A stretch of DNA of 64,000 nucleotides from the NCBI GenBank assembly GCA_016713335.1, contig JADJPH010000006.1, forward strand, positions 81,778-145,777, in the 5' to 3' direction. The first letter of the stretch is position 1, and every line of letters begins with the position of its first letter. Below, in pieces: positions 37,947-48,149 of this stretch. The stretch is from Candidatus Fredericiella danica (GTDB taxonomy: Bacteria; Chloroflexota; Anaerolineae; Caldilineales; Caldilineaceae). The notes under the pieces were generated by a model, which was not told where the DNA came from, searched no databases, and was given only the letters and a program-made list of their open reading frames with translations. The position numbers and the translations under genes are program-made.

Positions 37947-40900
37947 ATGCATCCCATCGTCCAGCAACTGCAACCCAGCACCGATCAATGGCCCGCCATC
38001 ACCGCCCGCGGGCGCGATGTCGTCATGACCGCCGGCGCCGGCAGCGGCAAGACGCGCACGTTGGTGGCGCGGATGCTGTCGCTACTTGCGGAAGAGACGC
38101 CGCTGCGCAAGATTGTTGCGATCACCTTTACTTCGAAGGCTGCGCGCGAAATGCGCAACCGGCTGCGCAGAGAAATCCACCGGTACCTTGATCAGCCCGG
38201 CATCGCCCTGGACGAACGGGCGCGATGGGATGTCATTTATAGTGAGTTGGATGCAGCCCGGATCGGCACGATCCACAGCCTCTGCGCCGAAATCTTGCGC
38301 AACCATCCGGCTGAGGCGCTGCTAGATCCAAGATTTACGGTGCTGGACGAAGCGAAAGCATCCTTGCTTCTCGAAGATACCGTCCAGGAGACAGTGGGCT
38401 GGGCGGCGGACGATGCGGCTGCCGTGGCGATTTTCGTACTCCTGACACCCACAACGCTCCAAGACACCCTGCGCATGTTGCTTCGCAACCGGCTGAAAGC
38501 CGACACGCTGCTGGAGCACGACTGGTGGGAAGCCTGGGAAGAGCCGCTACGCGAACTGGAACAGTTGGCGCGCACCTTCGCCGCCCGCAACGACGTCGAT
38601 CTGGAAATCACTGCGCTGCAAGATCTCAGGCACGATGGTTCGCTTGCGCAAGCCATGTCGGCGCAGGACAAGCTGGCGCCCCGCATCAACGCACTCCTGC
38701 AGCAATGGGACGACCTGCGCACAGCACTCGCTGTTGGCGATGATGGACAAGCCAACAAGATCCTGGCCGATCTGCGCAGCAACATGCCGGGCAACGTTGG
38801 CAGCGCCAAAAACTGGCCTGGCATTGATCCAAAGCCCCATGTGGCCGCACTCCGCAATCTGTACGACACAGAGGTCAAACCCTGGCTTGCCACCGACCCA
38901 GCACTCGATCGCGCCCAGATGGCGGTGCTCCCGCAACTGCGTCGCCTCTATTGGCACGCGCGAACGTTACACGACGCTCAAACACGAACTCGCTGCGCTT
39001 GATTTTGATGATCTTGAACAACGTGCCGTTGCACTCCTGACCTCCAACGCTGATGTCCGCACCCGCTGGCAACGCGAGGTAGATGCCCTGTTGGTCGATG
39101 AGTTTCAGGACACAAACAGCCGGCAGCGCGACCTGGTCCGCCTGCTCAACGGCGATGGCAGGCGCCTCTTTATCGTCGGCGACGCGAAGCAGTCCATCTA
39201 CCGCTTCCGCGGCGCTGAAGTGCAGGTGTTCCGCGCTGAACGCACACGCATTGAGACTGAGGGCGGCGTGCATACGCCACTCACAACCTCATACCGCAGC
39301 CACGCGGCACTGCTCGAACGGTTGAACACCCTGCTTTCCCATGTACTTGACCGCGACGCGGACCCGGAGCGACCCTGGCGAGAACCGTTTGCACGGTTGG
39401 AGGCTGGGCGTAGACTGCCTCAATGGACGTTGAACCAACCTTCTCTGGAGGTGCTGGTGGCGCCGGGGAGTAAAGGCGACGGCGCCCTCGAACGTGCCGC
39501 AGCCGCCATCGCAGCCAGACTAAAAGAGCTGGTTGCGACCACACCGGGACTTACGTACGCCGGCGTCGCCGTTCTCTGCCGTGCCTCCACCAGCTTTGCT
39601 GCCTATGAAGACGCCTTTGAGGAAGCAGGCATCCCTTATGCCACCGTCGCGGGACGCGGCTTTCTAGAACGACCCGAAGTGCGTGACCTCCTCAACGCGC
39701 TCGCCGCCATCGCTGACCCGGCTGACGACGTCGCGCTCTTTGGCTTGCTTCGCTCGCCGGCCATTGGCTTCTCGGACCCGGACCTGCACCGGATGCGGCT
39801 GGCAGACGGTTTTGCCGTGGGGCACCTCTGGCCCACCTTGTGCCAGGAAACTTCGCCGCGTGCACAACGCGCCGCCGCACTGATCGAGACGCTGCATACC
39901 AAGGCCGGCCGAGTGACCGTCGCCGAACTACTCAAGCAGTTCCTCGACTCCACCAACTATCGCGCCGGATGGATGGAGATCGGACAGGGGCGCGCAGCGC
40001 GCAATGTTGCCAAATTGCTCGATGACGCCGTGCGCAGTGGGCTGGTCGGCGTGGGCGAATTTCTAGAGTATGTGGCAAACTTACGTGACATCGGGAGCCG
40101 GGAGAGTGAAGCCCGCACCGACAGCGAAGGTGCGGTCCAGATCATGAGCGTCCATCAAGCCAAAGGATTGGAGTTCCCGGTGGTTGTGGTGGGCGACGCA
40201 GGCTACGCCGGTAGCCGCCAGGGAGATGCGATCCTGCTTGACGACGTATACGGCCTTGTGTTGCGCCGCAAAGGCGACGACGACCGCAAATCCCCCATTT
40301 ACACCAGAGCAAGCGCCCGCAACGACGACATGGAATCTGCCGAAGTGGCGCGCCTGTTTTACGTTGCCGCTACTCGCGCCCAGGATCTACTGATCCTGAA
40401 CGGCAACGCCAACGAGCCGAAGGGTGACCAACTCACGGGCAAGGGATGGCTCAAACCCATCCTGCCGGTGCTTGAGATCGAACCGGGACGACTCACGGAA
40501 TACTCTGAGCTGGGCAACCGTCTCATTGCGGCGCCGGCCAACCTCGCTTCTCTGGATGTGCGGTGCATTCTCTGCGAGCCACAATACGCGTTCACACCAG
40601 ACGCTGACCCGGCGCCGGGTGCGCCGCACACAGCTTCTTCACAACAACCCGCTGACGAAGTGCCGTTCGACGGCGCCATGCTTGCGTCGCTCAGCCCGGC
40701 GCCAACGACAAAGCGCGATGACCAGACTCCTGACCGCGTCTGGCGTGTGGTCCCTGCGCGCACAAGCACCCAGGCGCCGCCGTGGCTGATCGGAAAACTC
40801 GTCCACGCCGCGATCGCAGCCTGGCGCTTTCCAACAGAACCGACATTTGATGCCTGGGCAAAGGCCCGATCCCAGGAATACGGGCTGACAGACCAGCCCC

Positions 40901-41286
40901 GCATCGACCGCGCCATTGCGAAGAGCAAGCTGTTGTTGCGGCGCTTTCTGAACCATACGCTCTATCACGAAATCGCATCCGCTGACCTACGCCTGCACGA
41001 GATCCCATATGGCTATGTACGGGATGGCCAGATTGAAGAAGGGCGTATCGACCTGCTATACCGGCGCCGGGATCTGTGGACGGTGGTTGACTTCAAAACC
41101 GATCACTTCGGCACCGACGAGGCGGTGAGAGCATGGATCAACCAACGCGGTTATCAAGATCAAGTTGAGCGGTACGCCGCGGCAGTGGCTACGCTGTCCG
41201 GCATCTGGCCACAGGTGAAGTTGTGCCTTCTCGACCACAATGGCGTTGTCAGAGTCGAAGAGATGCGCGCCGGAAGTCAGGAATGA
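37947..41286 (+). CDS. UvrD/RecB-type helicase-nuclease (AddA-like), frameshifted
   Basis: About 1112 residues. Helicase motif I DVVMTAGAGSGKTRTLVARM, Ia ITFTSKAAREMRNRLRREI, motif II ALLVDEFQDTNSRQRDLV, III LFIVGDAKQSIYRFRGAEVQ, IV TSYRSHAALLERLN, V IMSVHQAKGLEFPVVVVGD, VI EVARLFYVAATRAQDLLIL. A C-terminal PD-(D/E)xK nuclease follows: GKLVHAAIAAW, EEGRIDLLYRRRDLWTVVDF, then KTD, and YQDQVERYAAAV. The first frame ends at 39002; RYTTLKHELAALDFDDLEQR continues in the next frame, the shift being near 38965. AddA/RecB enzymes resect double-strand breaks with a partner (AddB/RecC), which is not adjacent here. Confidence 0.85.
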
Positions 41287-41292
41287 AAAGAG

Positions 41293-41388
41293 AATCGTCA
41301 ATTGTCAACGGCTAACGATCAATTATCAATGAGATTTCACTGAATAGCGCATTGATAATTGAAAGTTAGCGATGGACAATTGACGATT
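41293..41388. repeat. AT-rich inverted repeat, possible bidirectional terminator
   Basis: Arms 41293-41330 and 41351-41388 pair over 38 bases with about 6 mismatches (ends AATCGTCAATTGTC and GACAATTGACGATT), 20-base loop. It begins 7 bases after the helicase stop and lies in the gap towards the convergent DUF1269 gene. Much richer in AT than its surroundings. A related element is at 51139-51222. Confidence 0.7.
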
Positions 41389-41432
41389 TCTTTGGCTCTT
41401 TCCGCCTGGTTTACCGCCCCTGCGCTCGACGC

Positions 41433-41960
41433 CTAGCCAGGCGTAGTAACATCGGCCGCCACGGCCTGGGCAATCTCGCCGGATGCCTCATCGCCGACAG
41501 TCAGCGTGACCACCTGTGCATTGTAGCCCTGCATGCTGGTAATCAGTTCTTCAGAGGCCTTGTCTTCCACCATCGCCAGAATCGCCGAAGAATTGGGCTT
41601 CATCTGCTCGGCCAGTTGCTTGAGGTCGGACGCCGGAATCGCCCGTCCCCCATACTTGCCGGCCAGGCCACCAATCACACCACCCGCGACCGCCCAAATC
41701 AACAGACCGGCCGGGCCACCGATCAAGCCCAGCAAACCACCACCGACCACACCGGCCGCCGTACCCCAGCCGCCGTGTCCGGCCTCGTGGACATGCGCCT
41801 TGCCCTTTTCATCTACCTCGACAACGGCATTCGCAATGATCTTGTAGCCGGCGGGTTTTGCCGAGGCCTTCAACTCCTTGCTCACGGCGAGCGCCTTCTT
41901 CGGATCCGCAAAAACAAACGCGACGATGTTGTACACTGCATTTGCCTGGTCTTTGCTCAC
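41433..41960 (-). CDS. DUF1269 domain membrane protein
   Basis: 175 residues from a GTG at 41960 (VSKDQANAVYNIVAFVFADP), which has AGGAG six bases upstream; the longer frame to 42050 lacks this. The DUF1269 pattern is VDEKGKAHVHEAGHGGWGTA, followed by a Gly-rich hydrophobic hairpin (VVGGGLLGLIGGPAGLLIWA) and a C-terminal half EQMKPNSSAILAMVEDKASE. Function of the family is unknown; it is often stress- or envelope-linked. Transcribed convergently with the helicase. Downstream of the MFS gene with a long gap. Confidence 0.8.
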   Translation of the reverse strand: MSKDQANAVYNIVAFVFADPKKALAVSKELKASAKPAGYKIIANAVVEVDEKGKAHVHEAGHGGWGTAAGVVGGGLLGLIGGPAGLLIWAVAGGVIGGLAGKYGGRAIPASDLKQLAEQMKPNSSAILAMVEDKASEELITSMQGYNAQVVTLTVGDEASGEIAQAVAADVTTPG

Positions 41961-42217
41961 GTGAATACTCCTGTTTTGGTGTTGATATGTTGATTGTATG
42001 ACAAGCGTTTGGTAGCCCGCGTTGCGTGTGGTTTGCTGTGCGTTTGGCACGGTAGTGCACGCTAGATCGGACAGCCCGGGACGCTAGTCCTGACATTGGA
42101 TATTTAGCCCCACACATCTGCTTCTAGCTTATCGAGATCGGACGACAAATTCCTCTCCCCTGGCGTTGATCTTTGTCTCAACGCCTTGTTGATTTTGCCT
42201 TAGCAAGAGGGCTGATC

Positions 42218-43840
42218 TTACCCTTGGCGCCCAGCTTTGCCATCGGTGCCGGGCGCATCCTCGGCCTGGTAAGCGGCGAGCAGGCGGAGCTCGTCCGTCT
42301 TCTTTGGGAAGAAGAACCAGACGAGCAGTGCACCAAGCGCAACCGCGATGATGCCTGCCATACAGGCCCACTGATCACCTGCCAGAAATGACGCTCTTGC
42401 GGCCACTGTAATCTGTGAAGCATAATTTGGATACTGTTGTGCAATCGCTTCAGCGCGTGCATAAGATAATTCGAGTTGGCTGCTGACGTTGTTGGTGACT
42501 TGCGCCGCCTCCGGTGATGCGGCGATCTTGGCGCCAAACGCGGTGGCATATCCAGCCACAAGCAGTGCACCCAAAATAGATTGCATGATCGCCCCACCCA
42601 GGTCACGCTGTAGGTCAGCGGTCGCCGAGGCCATGCCCGCTCGTTTGACAGGGACTGATCCGGTCAACGAGTGTGACGACGGCGTACCCGCCAGCCCAAC
42701 GCCGGCGCCGATGCAGGAAAAACCGAATGCGATTGGCCAGATGGAGGCGCCTTCTTTCCACCAAAACAGCATGGTGATGAACCCAAGCCCCACAAAGAGA
42801 AATCCGGCCAGCAACGTGAACCGGCTGCCGTACGCTTCGATCAGCTTGGCCGACCGTGGCGCTACGAGCAGCATAAACACCGCAGCCGGCACGACTGCCA
42901 GGCCAGCCTCCATCGTCGAATAACCCATTACATTTTGCAGGAACTGCTGGGCGATGAACATCGCCCCCATCAAGGCGCCAAAGACGACGATACCGGCGCA
43001 CGCTGCCACCCAAAAGATCCTGCGCTTTGCCACGTGCAGGTCATAAAGCGGGAACTTCGCCCGCCGCTGCCGGATGAAGAAGAGCGCGCCAACGACAATG
43101 GTGACCCCGCTCAGGATCAATACCAGCGTGCCTTGATTTGGCACAGGCGCAAAATTGATCGCCATAATGAGCGATCCCACAAAGATCATCGAGAGGACAC
43201 CGCCCAGGTTATCTACCGGATCCGTGGTTTCGTTGACATGCGCGGGCACCAGTTTCAGCGCCATGACAAGCGCCACCGCCGCCACCGGCACGATCACCAG
43301 AAAGACGGAACCCCAGGCGAAACGCGCGAGCAGCATCCCGGCAAGCAATTGACCCAGCGATTGGATGGCGCCGCCAGAAGCAGCCCACAATGCGATGGCG
43401 TGTGTCCGTGGCGCCCCGGACCAGAGCGCAGTGATCAAGGCAAGTGTGGTGGGAAAAGCCATCCCGGCAGCGAATCCACCGACGACGCGTGCCGCAATCA
43501 GGATCTGGATCGTGGGCGCAAACCCAGAGATCAGCGCCGCCGGCATCGCCAGGATCATGCCCAAAACCAGCATTCGTTTACGGCCATAGCGATCGCCTAA
43601 CGCGCCCAGCCAGAGCACAGAGCACGCCAATCCCAACGAATAGCTCACCGCCACCAGGTTGAGCGCCGTCTGCGAAGCATCAAACGCCACGCCGATCGAT
43701 GGCAGCGCAACATTAGCCATCAAGAGCGGCAGGTTGGCAACCGCGGCCACCGTGATCAACGTGGCGAGCACGAGTCCCGCTCTGGGCGGGGCGGTCACTT
43801 CTGTTTTTGGGAAAGCAAGCGCTGCAGTTGCAGCCATCAT
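42218..43840 (-). CDS. MFS transporter, DHA2 (14-TM drug:H+ antiporter) type
   Basis: About 540 residues with 14 predicted helices. ATG at 43840 or 43837 behind GGAGG; the frame to 44044 is not needed. Motif A-like loop LGALGDRYGRKRMLVLGMIL after helix 2, motif C-like region GAIQSLGQLLAGMLLARFAW, and the EmrB-type GVGLAGTPSSHSLTGSVPVK near helix 11. Probably exports hydrophobic compounds using the proton gradient. No HlyD-type partner is adjacent, so it works alone or with distant genes. Upstream is a 370-base hairpin-bearing gap. Confidence 0.85.
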   Translation of the reverse strand: MMAATAALAFPKTEVTAPPRAGLVLATLITVAAVANLPLLMANVALPSIGVAFDASQTALNLVAVSYSLGLACSVLWLGALGDRYGRKRMLVLGMILAMPAALISGFAPTIQILIAARVVGGFAAGMAFPTTLALITALWSGAPRTHAIALWAASGGAIQSLGQLLAGMLLARFAWGSVFLVIVPVAAVALVMALKLVPAHVNETTDPVDNLGGVLSMIFVGSLIMAINFAPVPNQGTLVLILSGVTIVVGALFFIRQRRAKFPLYDLHVAKRRIFWVAACAGIVVFGALMGAMFIAQQFLQNVMGYSTMEAGLAVVPAAVFMLLVAPRSAKLIEAYGSRFTLLAGFLFVGLGFITMLFWWKEGASIWPIAFGFSCIGAGVGLAGTPSSHSLTGSVPVKRAGMASATADLQRDLGGAIMQSILGALLVAGYATAFGAKIAASPEAAQVTNNVSSQLELSYARAEAIAQQYPNYASQITVAARASFLAGDQWACMAGIIAVALGALLVWFFFPKKTDELRLLAAYQAEDAPGTDGKAGRQG

Positions 43841-44209
43841 GACCTCCAACCGATGCCGGCTGTGGTCTGAATTCACACGGCAGGCGGCGAATTCAATATA
43901 TTCACACACTGTGTCGCTCGCGCGCCCCGGTATGTGAGACTCAACATTGTCTACCATGGGAGGGCGCCACATGGCGTGGAGGGTGGGGTGAAGGTGGTTG
44001 GCAACCCGGTCAGGGCGCCTACAACTGCAGTTGAATCGCCACAAAGGGCGAGTGGCGATTCACGCGGATATTGCTGTATTGATTCTGAAGGAAAACCGGC
44101 AAAATTTCAAGCCCCCAAAATTAGCGGGGGGTGTATTTCAAATTTTGGGGCGCCTGTCCCTACGGCTCGTCCCGGGCAGATCCAAAAAATCTGAAACACA
44201 CCCAATCTG
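43841..44209. other. Gap with two strong hairpins between MFS gene and GH127 gene
   Basis: No gene supported. Hairpin A: TGAATCGCCAC (44034-44044) with GTGGCGATTCA (44054-44064), perfect 11-bp stem, 9-base loop. Hairpin B: CCCCAAAATT (44113-44122) with AATTTTGGGG (44141-44150), perfect 10-bp stem; on the minus strand it is 60 bases past the GH127 stop and may terminate the sugar operon. Near the MFS start, ACACACTGTGT (43912-43922) is a small palindrome that could be an operator. Confidence 0.5.
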
Positions 44210-46105
44210 CTAACAGGCTATGGGCAGCCAGACGCGCATTGCGCCCGGTTCGCGGTTGTCCCACGCATAATACGGAATGGCACGGAATTGAACTGGCGTC
44301 AGCGCAGGTGACTCAGAACGATAGAGTACATCATCCCAGCCATCCATGGTGGCAGCCGCTCCCGCACCCGCGATCGTCACGACACCCCCTAAGAGCACCG
44401 GTTCAAAACGCTCGCACAATTCGCTATCGGCAGGCAGGTGCAGATACGGCACCGGCGCGGTACAGTCAACCTGTTCGACGCAGTAGACCAACGGGCCGCG
44501 CTGCAGGGCAACGGCGTTGACGTCCTGGCCCACATTGGGATGCGCAACCATGCGCTCGATCGGCATTTCAAGATCAAGCACGACCGAATCGCCATGCTGC
44601 CAGTTGCGCACAATCGGCACATAGCCTTGCTCGAGCGCGCCATCCAGCGGCACTGCCTCACCGTTCACCGCCACGCTGGCATTGCGACACCAACCGGGGA
44701 TACGCACGCGGACACCAAACTCGGCCGCGTGTTCCAATCCAAGCGTAATCGACACGTTCCCATACCACGGATAGCGCGTCTCCTGCCGCACTTCAACGGT
44801 CTGGTCGCCCATCGGCAGCTTGGCCGCACCCTGCACGTACAGATGCACCGCAATCTCCTGGTCGTTGGCGGCATAAATGTAGGCGCCCAGTTCAGCCAAC
44901 AAACGCGCCACATTGGGCGGGCAGCAGGCACAGTCAAACCAGGGCTGGCGGTTGTGACTGCCGTTGCTGGCGAGTGGATTCTCATAGAAAAAGCGCGTGC
45001 CGTCCAGGGAGACGCCGCTGATCACGCCGTTGTAGAGGGCCCGCTCCATCGTGTCTGCGTAGCGGCCATCACAGGTGAGCTGCAGCATGCGCTGCATCCA
45101 GAAGACCAACCCAATGGAAGCGCAGGTCTCCGCATAGGCGCTCTGATTCGGCAAGTCATAATCGGCGGTGAAACCCTCATTCGCCGCTGAGACGCCAACG
45201 CCACCGGTGATATATAGATTGCGCGTGCAGAGATGCCGCCATAGCTGCTCCAGCGGCGTCAGCAGGGTTTCGTCGCCCAATTCGCCCGCAAGGTCCGCCA
45301 TCGCAGAATACAGATACATGGCGCGAACCGCGTGCCCGACCACCTCGCGCTGCTCACGCACCGGCAGATGCGATTGATTGTATGCATAGCTCTTGAAGTG
45401 GAAACGCGCAGGATCCTCATTGCGCGCAAGCGCTTCCTGGTCAAAATAGTGCGGCCGGCGCCCACGTTCGTCGACAAAGTAGCTCGCCAAATCCAGGTAC
45501 CGTTGTTCGCCCGTGGTGCGATATAGCTTGACTAGCGCCAGTTCGATCTCTTCATGACCACAGTAGCCGTGCTTCTGATCGGCGCTGGGGCCAAACACAG
45601 TTGCAATATAGTCCGCATACCGGCTGACCACATCCAACAAATTACGCTTGCCGGTTGCAGCAAAGTGGGCAACGCCGGCCTCGATCAGGTGCCCTGCGCA
45701 GTAGAGTTCGTGATTGTCGCGCAGATTGGTCCACCGGTTCTGCGGCTCCACTGAACTGTAGTGCGTGTTGAGATAGCCGTCAGACTGCTGTGACGCGGCC
45801 AGCAGCGCAATCACGGCATCGACCAGGGCATCCAGTGCGGGCTCCGGGTGGGTGGTCATGCTGTAGCTGGCTGCTTCGATCCACTTTGCGATGTCGGAGT
45901 CCCAGAAGTAATGCGGGATTGGCTGCCCTGGCTGCCATTGCAGCCGCAGCGCATCCACGCGGCCGGTAATGCGGCACTGCTCGTATTCAAGCGGGATCGT
46001 CTGCGCCCGATTGGCGCGTTGGCGTGGGGACCAAAATGAGTCGGCAATCGTAACGGCGGTCAACGGGACAGGCTTATACACGCGGCGAACGGCAGCGGAC
46101 ATCAT
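44210..46105 (-). CDS. Glycoside hydrolase family 127 (DUF1680), beta-L-arabinofuranosidase-like
   Basis: 631 residues, intact. An (alpha/alpha)6 barrel followed by beta-sandwich domains. The zinc/nucleophile residues known from HypBA1 are in place: E-x-C in SAYAETCASIGLVFWMQR and the Cys pair in FDCACCPPNVARLLAE (first Cys of the pair is the nucleophile in the family). Other landmarks: YFWDSDIAKWIEAASYSM, DGYLNTHY, GHEEIELALVKLYRTTGEQR. No signal peptide, so it acts on imported oligosaccharides. Last gene of a unit with a mutarotase, GH130 and LacI regulator. Confidence 0.9.
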   Translation of the reverse strand: MMSAAVRRVYKPVPLTAVTIADSFWSPRQRANRAQTIPLEYEQCRITGRVDALRLQWQPGQPIPHYFWDSDIAKWIEAASYSMTTHPEPALDALVDAVIALLAASQQSDGYLNTHYSSVEPQNRWTNLRDNHELYCAGHLIEAGVAHFAATGKRNLLDVVSRYADYIATVFGPSADQKHGYCGHEEIELALVKLYRTTGEQRYLDLASYFVDERGRRPHYFDQEALARNEDPARFHFKSYAYNQSHLPVREQREVVGHAVRAMYLYSAMADLAGELGDETLLTPLEQLWRHLCTRNLYITGGVGVSAANEGFTADYDLPNQSAYAETCASIGLVFWMQRMLQLTCDGRYADTMERALYNGVISGVSLDGTRFFYENPLASNGSHNRQPWFDCACCPPNVARLLAELGAYIYAANDQEIAVHLYVQGAAKLPMGDQTVEVRQETRYPWYGNVSITLGLEHAAEFGVRVRIPGWCRNASVAVNGEAVPLDGALEQGYVPIVRNWQHGDSVVLDLEMPIERMVAHPNVGQDVNAVALQRGPLVYCVEQVDCTAPVPYLHLPADSELCERFEPVLLGGVVTIAGAGAAATMDGWDDVLYRSESPALTPVQFRAIPYYAWDNREPGAMRVWLPIAC

Positions 46106-46196
46106 CAGGCTCCAGTGGTTGTGGGTGAAGACGTAACGAGATAATCACCATTGTATCGCAATGGCCGCCAACACGGAAGTTGGGGGGCGAGGGGCG

Positions 46197-47051
46197 TCAT
46201 GGCTCTTGCGCAATCAGCGCCTGCGTGCCGCGCCACGTCTCCCCTGGCGCCAGGTGCACCGGCTGCTCAATCACCGCCGCCTCAATGCATAGCATGAATC
46301 GGAAGTCACCCGGCGCAAGATCACGCAGGGCAGCGCCACGCTCGGCGCCAGGATTCCACACGACCACGTCGGAGAAGCCGTCCGTCCGCACCTCCGTAAT
46401 GCGCTCTGGCTCATGAACGAGCAGGCTGGCAGGTGCCGCATAGTAGATGCGATCCACCTCGCCCTGGATGGCGAGCCGTGCCGCCGATTCGACCGACTCA
46501 ACGCCGCCGGCTGCTGAATCGCGGAAGCGGAGACCCTGGAGACCCTCGACAGTCGCGGCTTCGACGTCATGGACCCGCAGATAGGTGTGGAGGGCAGTCG
46601 TAAAGCCAAAGGGCGTTGCCCCGGCATTCGTGACCGCCAGCGTTACGTCGACACGCTGCCCGGCCAGACGCACGGTAAGTTCCGCTACGAATCGACCGGG
46701 CCACAGTTCGCGCGTCGCCGCCGAATCAGGCAGACGGAAACTTGCCATTGCATGCCCGCTGACGTCCTGCCCCATCCCAACCAGGTCCCACGTTGTGATG
46801 CGGGCAAAGCCATGTTTGGGTAATGAACCAAGACCGGAGAATTGCGGGAAGATCACAGGGATGCCGCCACGGATGGCGGCATCGGCGCGAAATTCCGCCA
46901 ATTCACTGAGGTAGAGACGCTCTTTGCCCGCGGCTGGCACCCACGAGGTGACATGTGCGCCATGCAGATAGATTTCCGAGCGTGCACCATCGGCAGCTAC
47001 CAATACCACACGCTGCAATCCACCGATACCGGAGCTTGTGGGTTCGTTCAC
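46197..47051 (-). CDS. Aldose 1-epimerase / D-hexose-6-phosphate mutarotase family
   Basis: 284 residues, galactose-mutarotase-like beta-sandwich. Signatures IRGGIPVIFPQFSGLGSLPK, HGFARITTWDLV (first active-site His), TTALHTYLRVHDVEAATVEG (second His) and DVVVWNPGAERGAAL, all typical of the YeaD-like hexose-6-phosphate branch. It interconverts sugar anomers for the neighbouring hydrolases or kinases. Intact; about 90 bases before the GH127 start and 80 after the GH130 stop, same strand. Confidence 0.85.
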   Translation of the reverse strand: MNEPTSSGIGGLQRVVLVAADGARSEIYLHGAHVTSWVPAAGKERLYLSELAEFRADAAIRGGIPVIFPQFSGLGSLPKHGFARITTWDLVGMGQDVSGHAMASFRLPDSAATRELWPGRFVAELTVRLAGQRVDVTLAVTNAGATPFGFTTALHTYLRVHDVEAATVEGLQGLRFRDSAAGGVESVESAARLAIQGEVDRIYYAAPASLLVHEPERITEVRTDGFSDVVVWNPGAERGAALRDLAPGDFRFMLCIEAAVIEQPVHLAPGETWRGTQALIAQEP

Positions 47052-47129
47052 GTCTGACCTCCTTGTCAGTCAATACGCTCATGCATGACGACGTTTGCGC
47101 CGCGGATGCGCAATCACCGGCGAAGTTCA

Positions 47130-48125
47130 CTAAATCTCGGAGTTCGCCTTCAACCAATCCAACACCTCATCCACCTGGCAGAAGGCCAGACCGGTGACCG
47201 TATCGGCGGCCCCATAATAAATGGCAATTCGGCCCGTCTCTGCATCCGTCAGGGCAGCACAGGGGAAGGCAACATTGGGCACATCGCCCACGCATTCATA
47301 GAGCGTTTGCGGTGACATCAAGTAGGGGCCGCCGCGGTAGATGACCTTCCAAGGTTGATCCAGATCTAGCAACGCCGCACTGTAGCTGTACACAAACCCA
47401 TTGCACGATGTCAGAACGCCGTGATAGAAGAGGAGCCAACCTTCAGTCGTCTCGATTGGCGTAGGCCCCGCGCCGATCTTGGTGCTTTGCCACCCCCCTT
47501 TGGTGCCCATCACCCACCGATGATGCCCCCAATGCTCCATGTCCGGGCTCTCACTGTAAAAAATATCGCCAAACGGTGTATGCCCGTTGTCGCTGGGCCG
47601 AGATACCATCGCGTATTTTCCCTGGATGCGCCGCGGGAAGATCACGCCGTTGCGATTGAACGGCAGAAACGCGTTCTCAAGTTGATGAAAGGTTTTGAAG
47701 TCGTAAGTATAGCCGACGCCGATGGTCGGCCCGTGGTAGCCGTTGCACCAACTGACGTAGTAACGGTCCTCAAGCCAGGTGACGCGCGGGTCATAGCGGT
47801 ATTGGAGTTTTGTAATTTCCGGATCGCCGTGCCATTCGATTGGCTGTGGCTCGATCTGCCAATGCATGGCATCGGCGGAGCGCCCTGCATGAATGTTCAT
47901 GAAGCGACGCTTGTCGTCACAGCGGAAGACACCGGCAAAACCAGCGCCAAACGGCACAACCGCACTGTTGAAAATGCTGTTGGATGTCGGCGTGGCATCG
48001 CGCGGAATGATTGGGTTGGCGCTGTACCGCCAGACAACATCGGACAACGTTGCCGGGCGCGCTTCCCACGGGATGTTAGGCAGGGCCTTCCCAACGATCG
48101 TCCTGGATGCGGGTGTTGCACTCAT
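47130..48125 (-). CDS. Glycoside hydrolase family 130 (mannoside phosphorylase-like)
   Basis: 331 residues, five-bladed propeller family. Characteristic strings: NPIIPRDATPTSNSIFNSAV (start of blade 1), LQYRYDPRVTWLEDRYYVSW with the family acidic residue, GDIFYSESPDMEHWGHHRW, KIGAGPTPIETTEGWLLFYH and IAIYYGAADTVTGLAFCQVD. Members phosphorolyse or hydrolyse beta-mannosides; the phosphate-binding residues cannot be judged here. Second gene after the LacI regulator, intact, cytoplasmic. Confidence 0.85.
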   Translation of the reverse strand: MSATPASRTIVGKALPNIPWEARPATLSDVVWRYSANPIIPRDATPTSNSIFNSAVVPFGAGFAGVFRCDDKRRFMNIHAGRSADAMHWQIEPQPIEWHGDPEITKLQYRYDPRVTWLEDRYYVSWCNGYHGPTIGVGYTYDFKTFHQLENAFLPFNRNGVIFPRRIQGKYAMVSRPSDNGHTPFGDIFYSESPDMEHWGHHRWVMGTKGGWQSTKIGAGPTPIETTEGWLLFYHGVLTSCNGFVYSYSAALLDLDQPWKVIYRGGPYLMSPQTLYECVGDVPNVAFPCAALTDAETGRIAIYYGAADTVTGLAFCQVDEVLDWLKANSEI

Positions 48126-48149
48126 GAGAACTATGCTCCTATCGCAAAT

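Noticed and set aside
44438..45190. 250-codon plus-strand frame
   Set aside because: Antisense to GH127, which is intact and clearly real.
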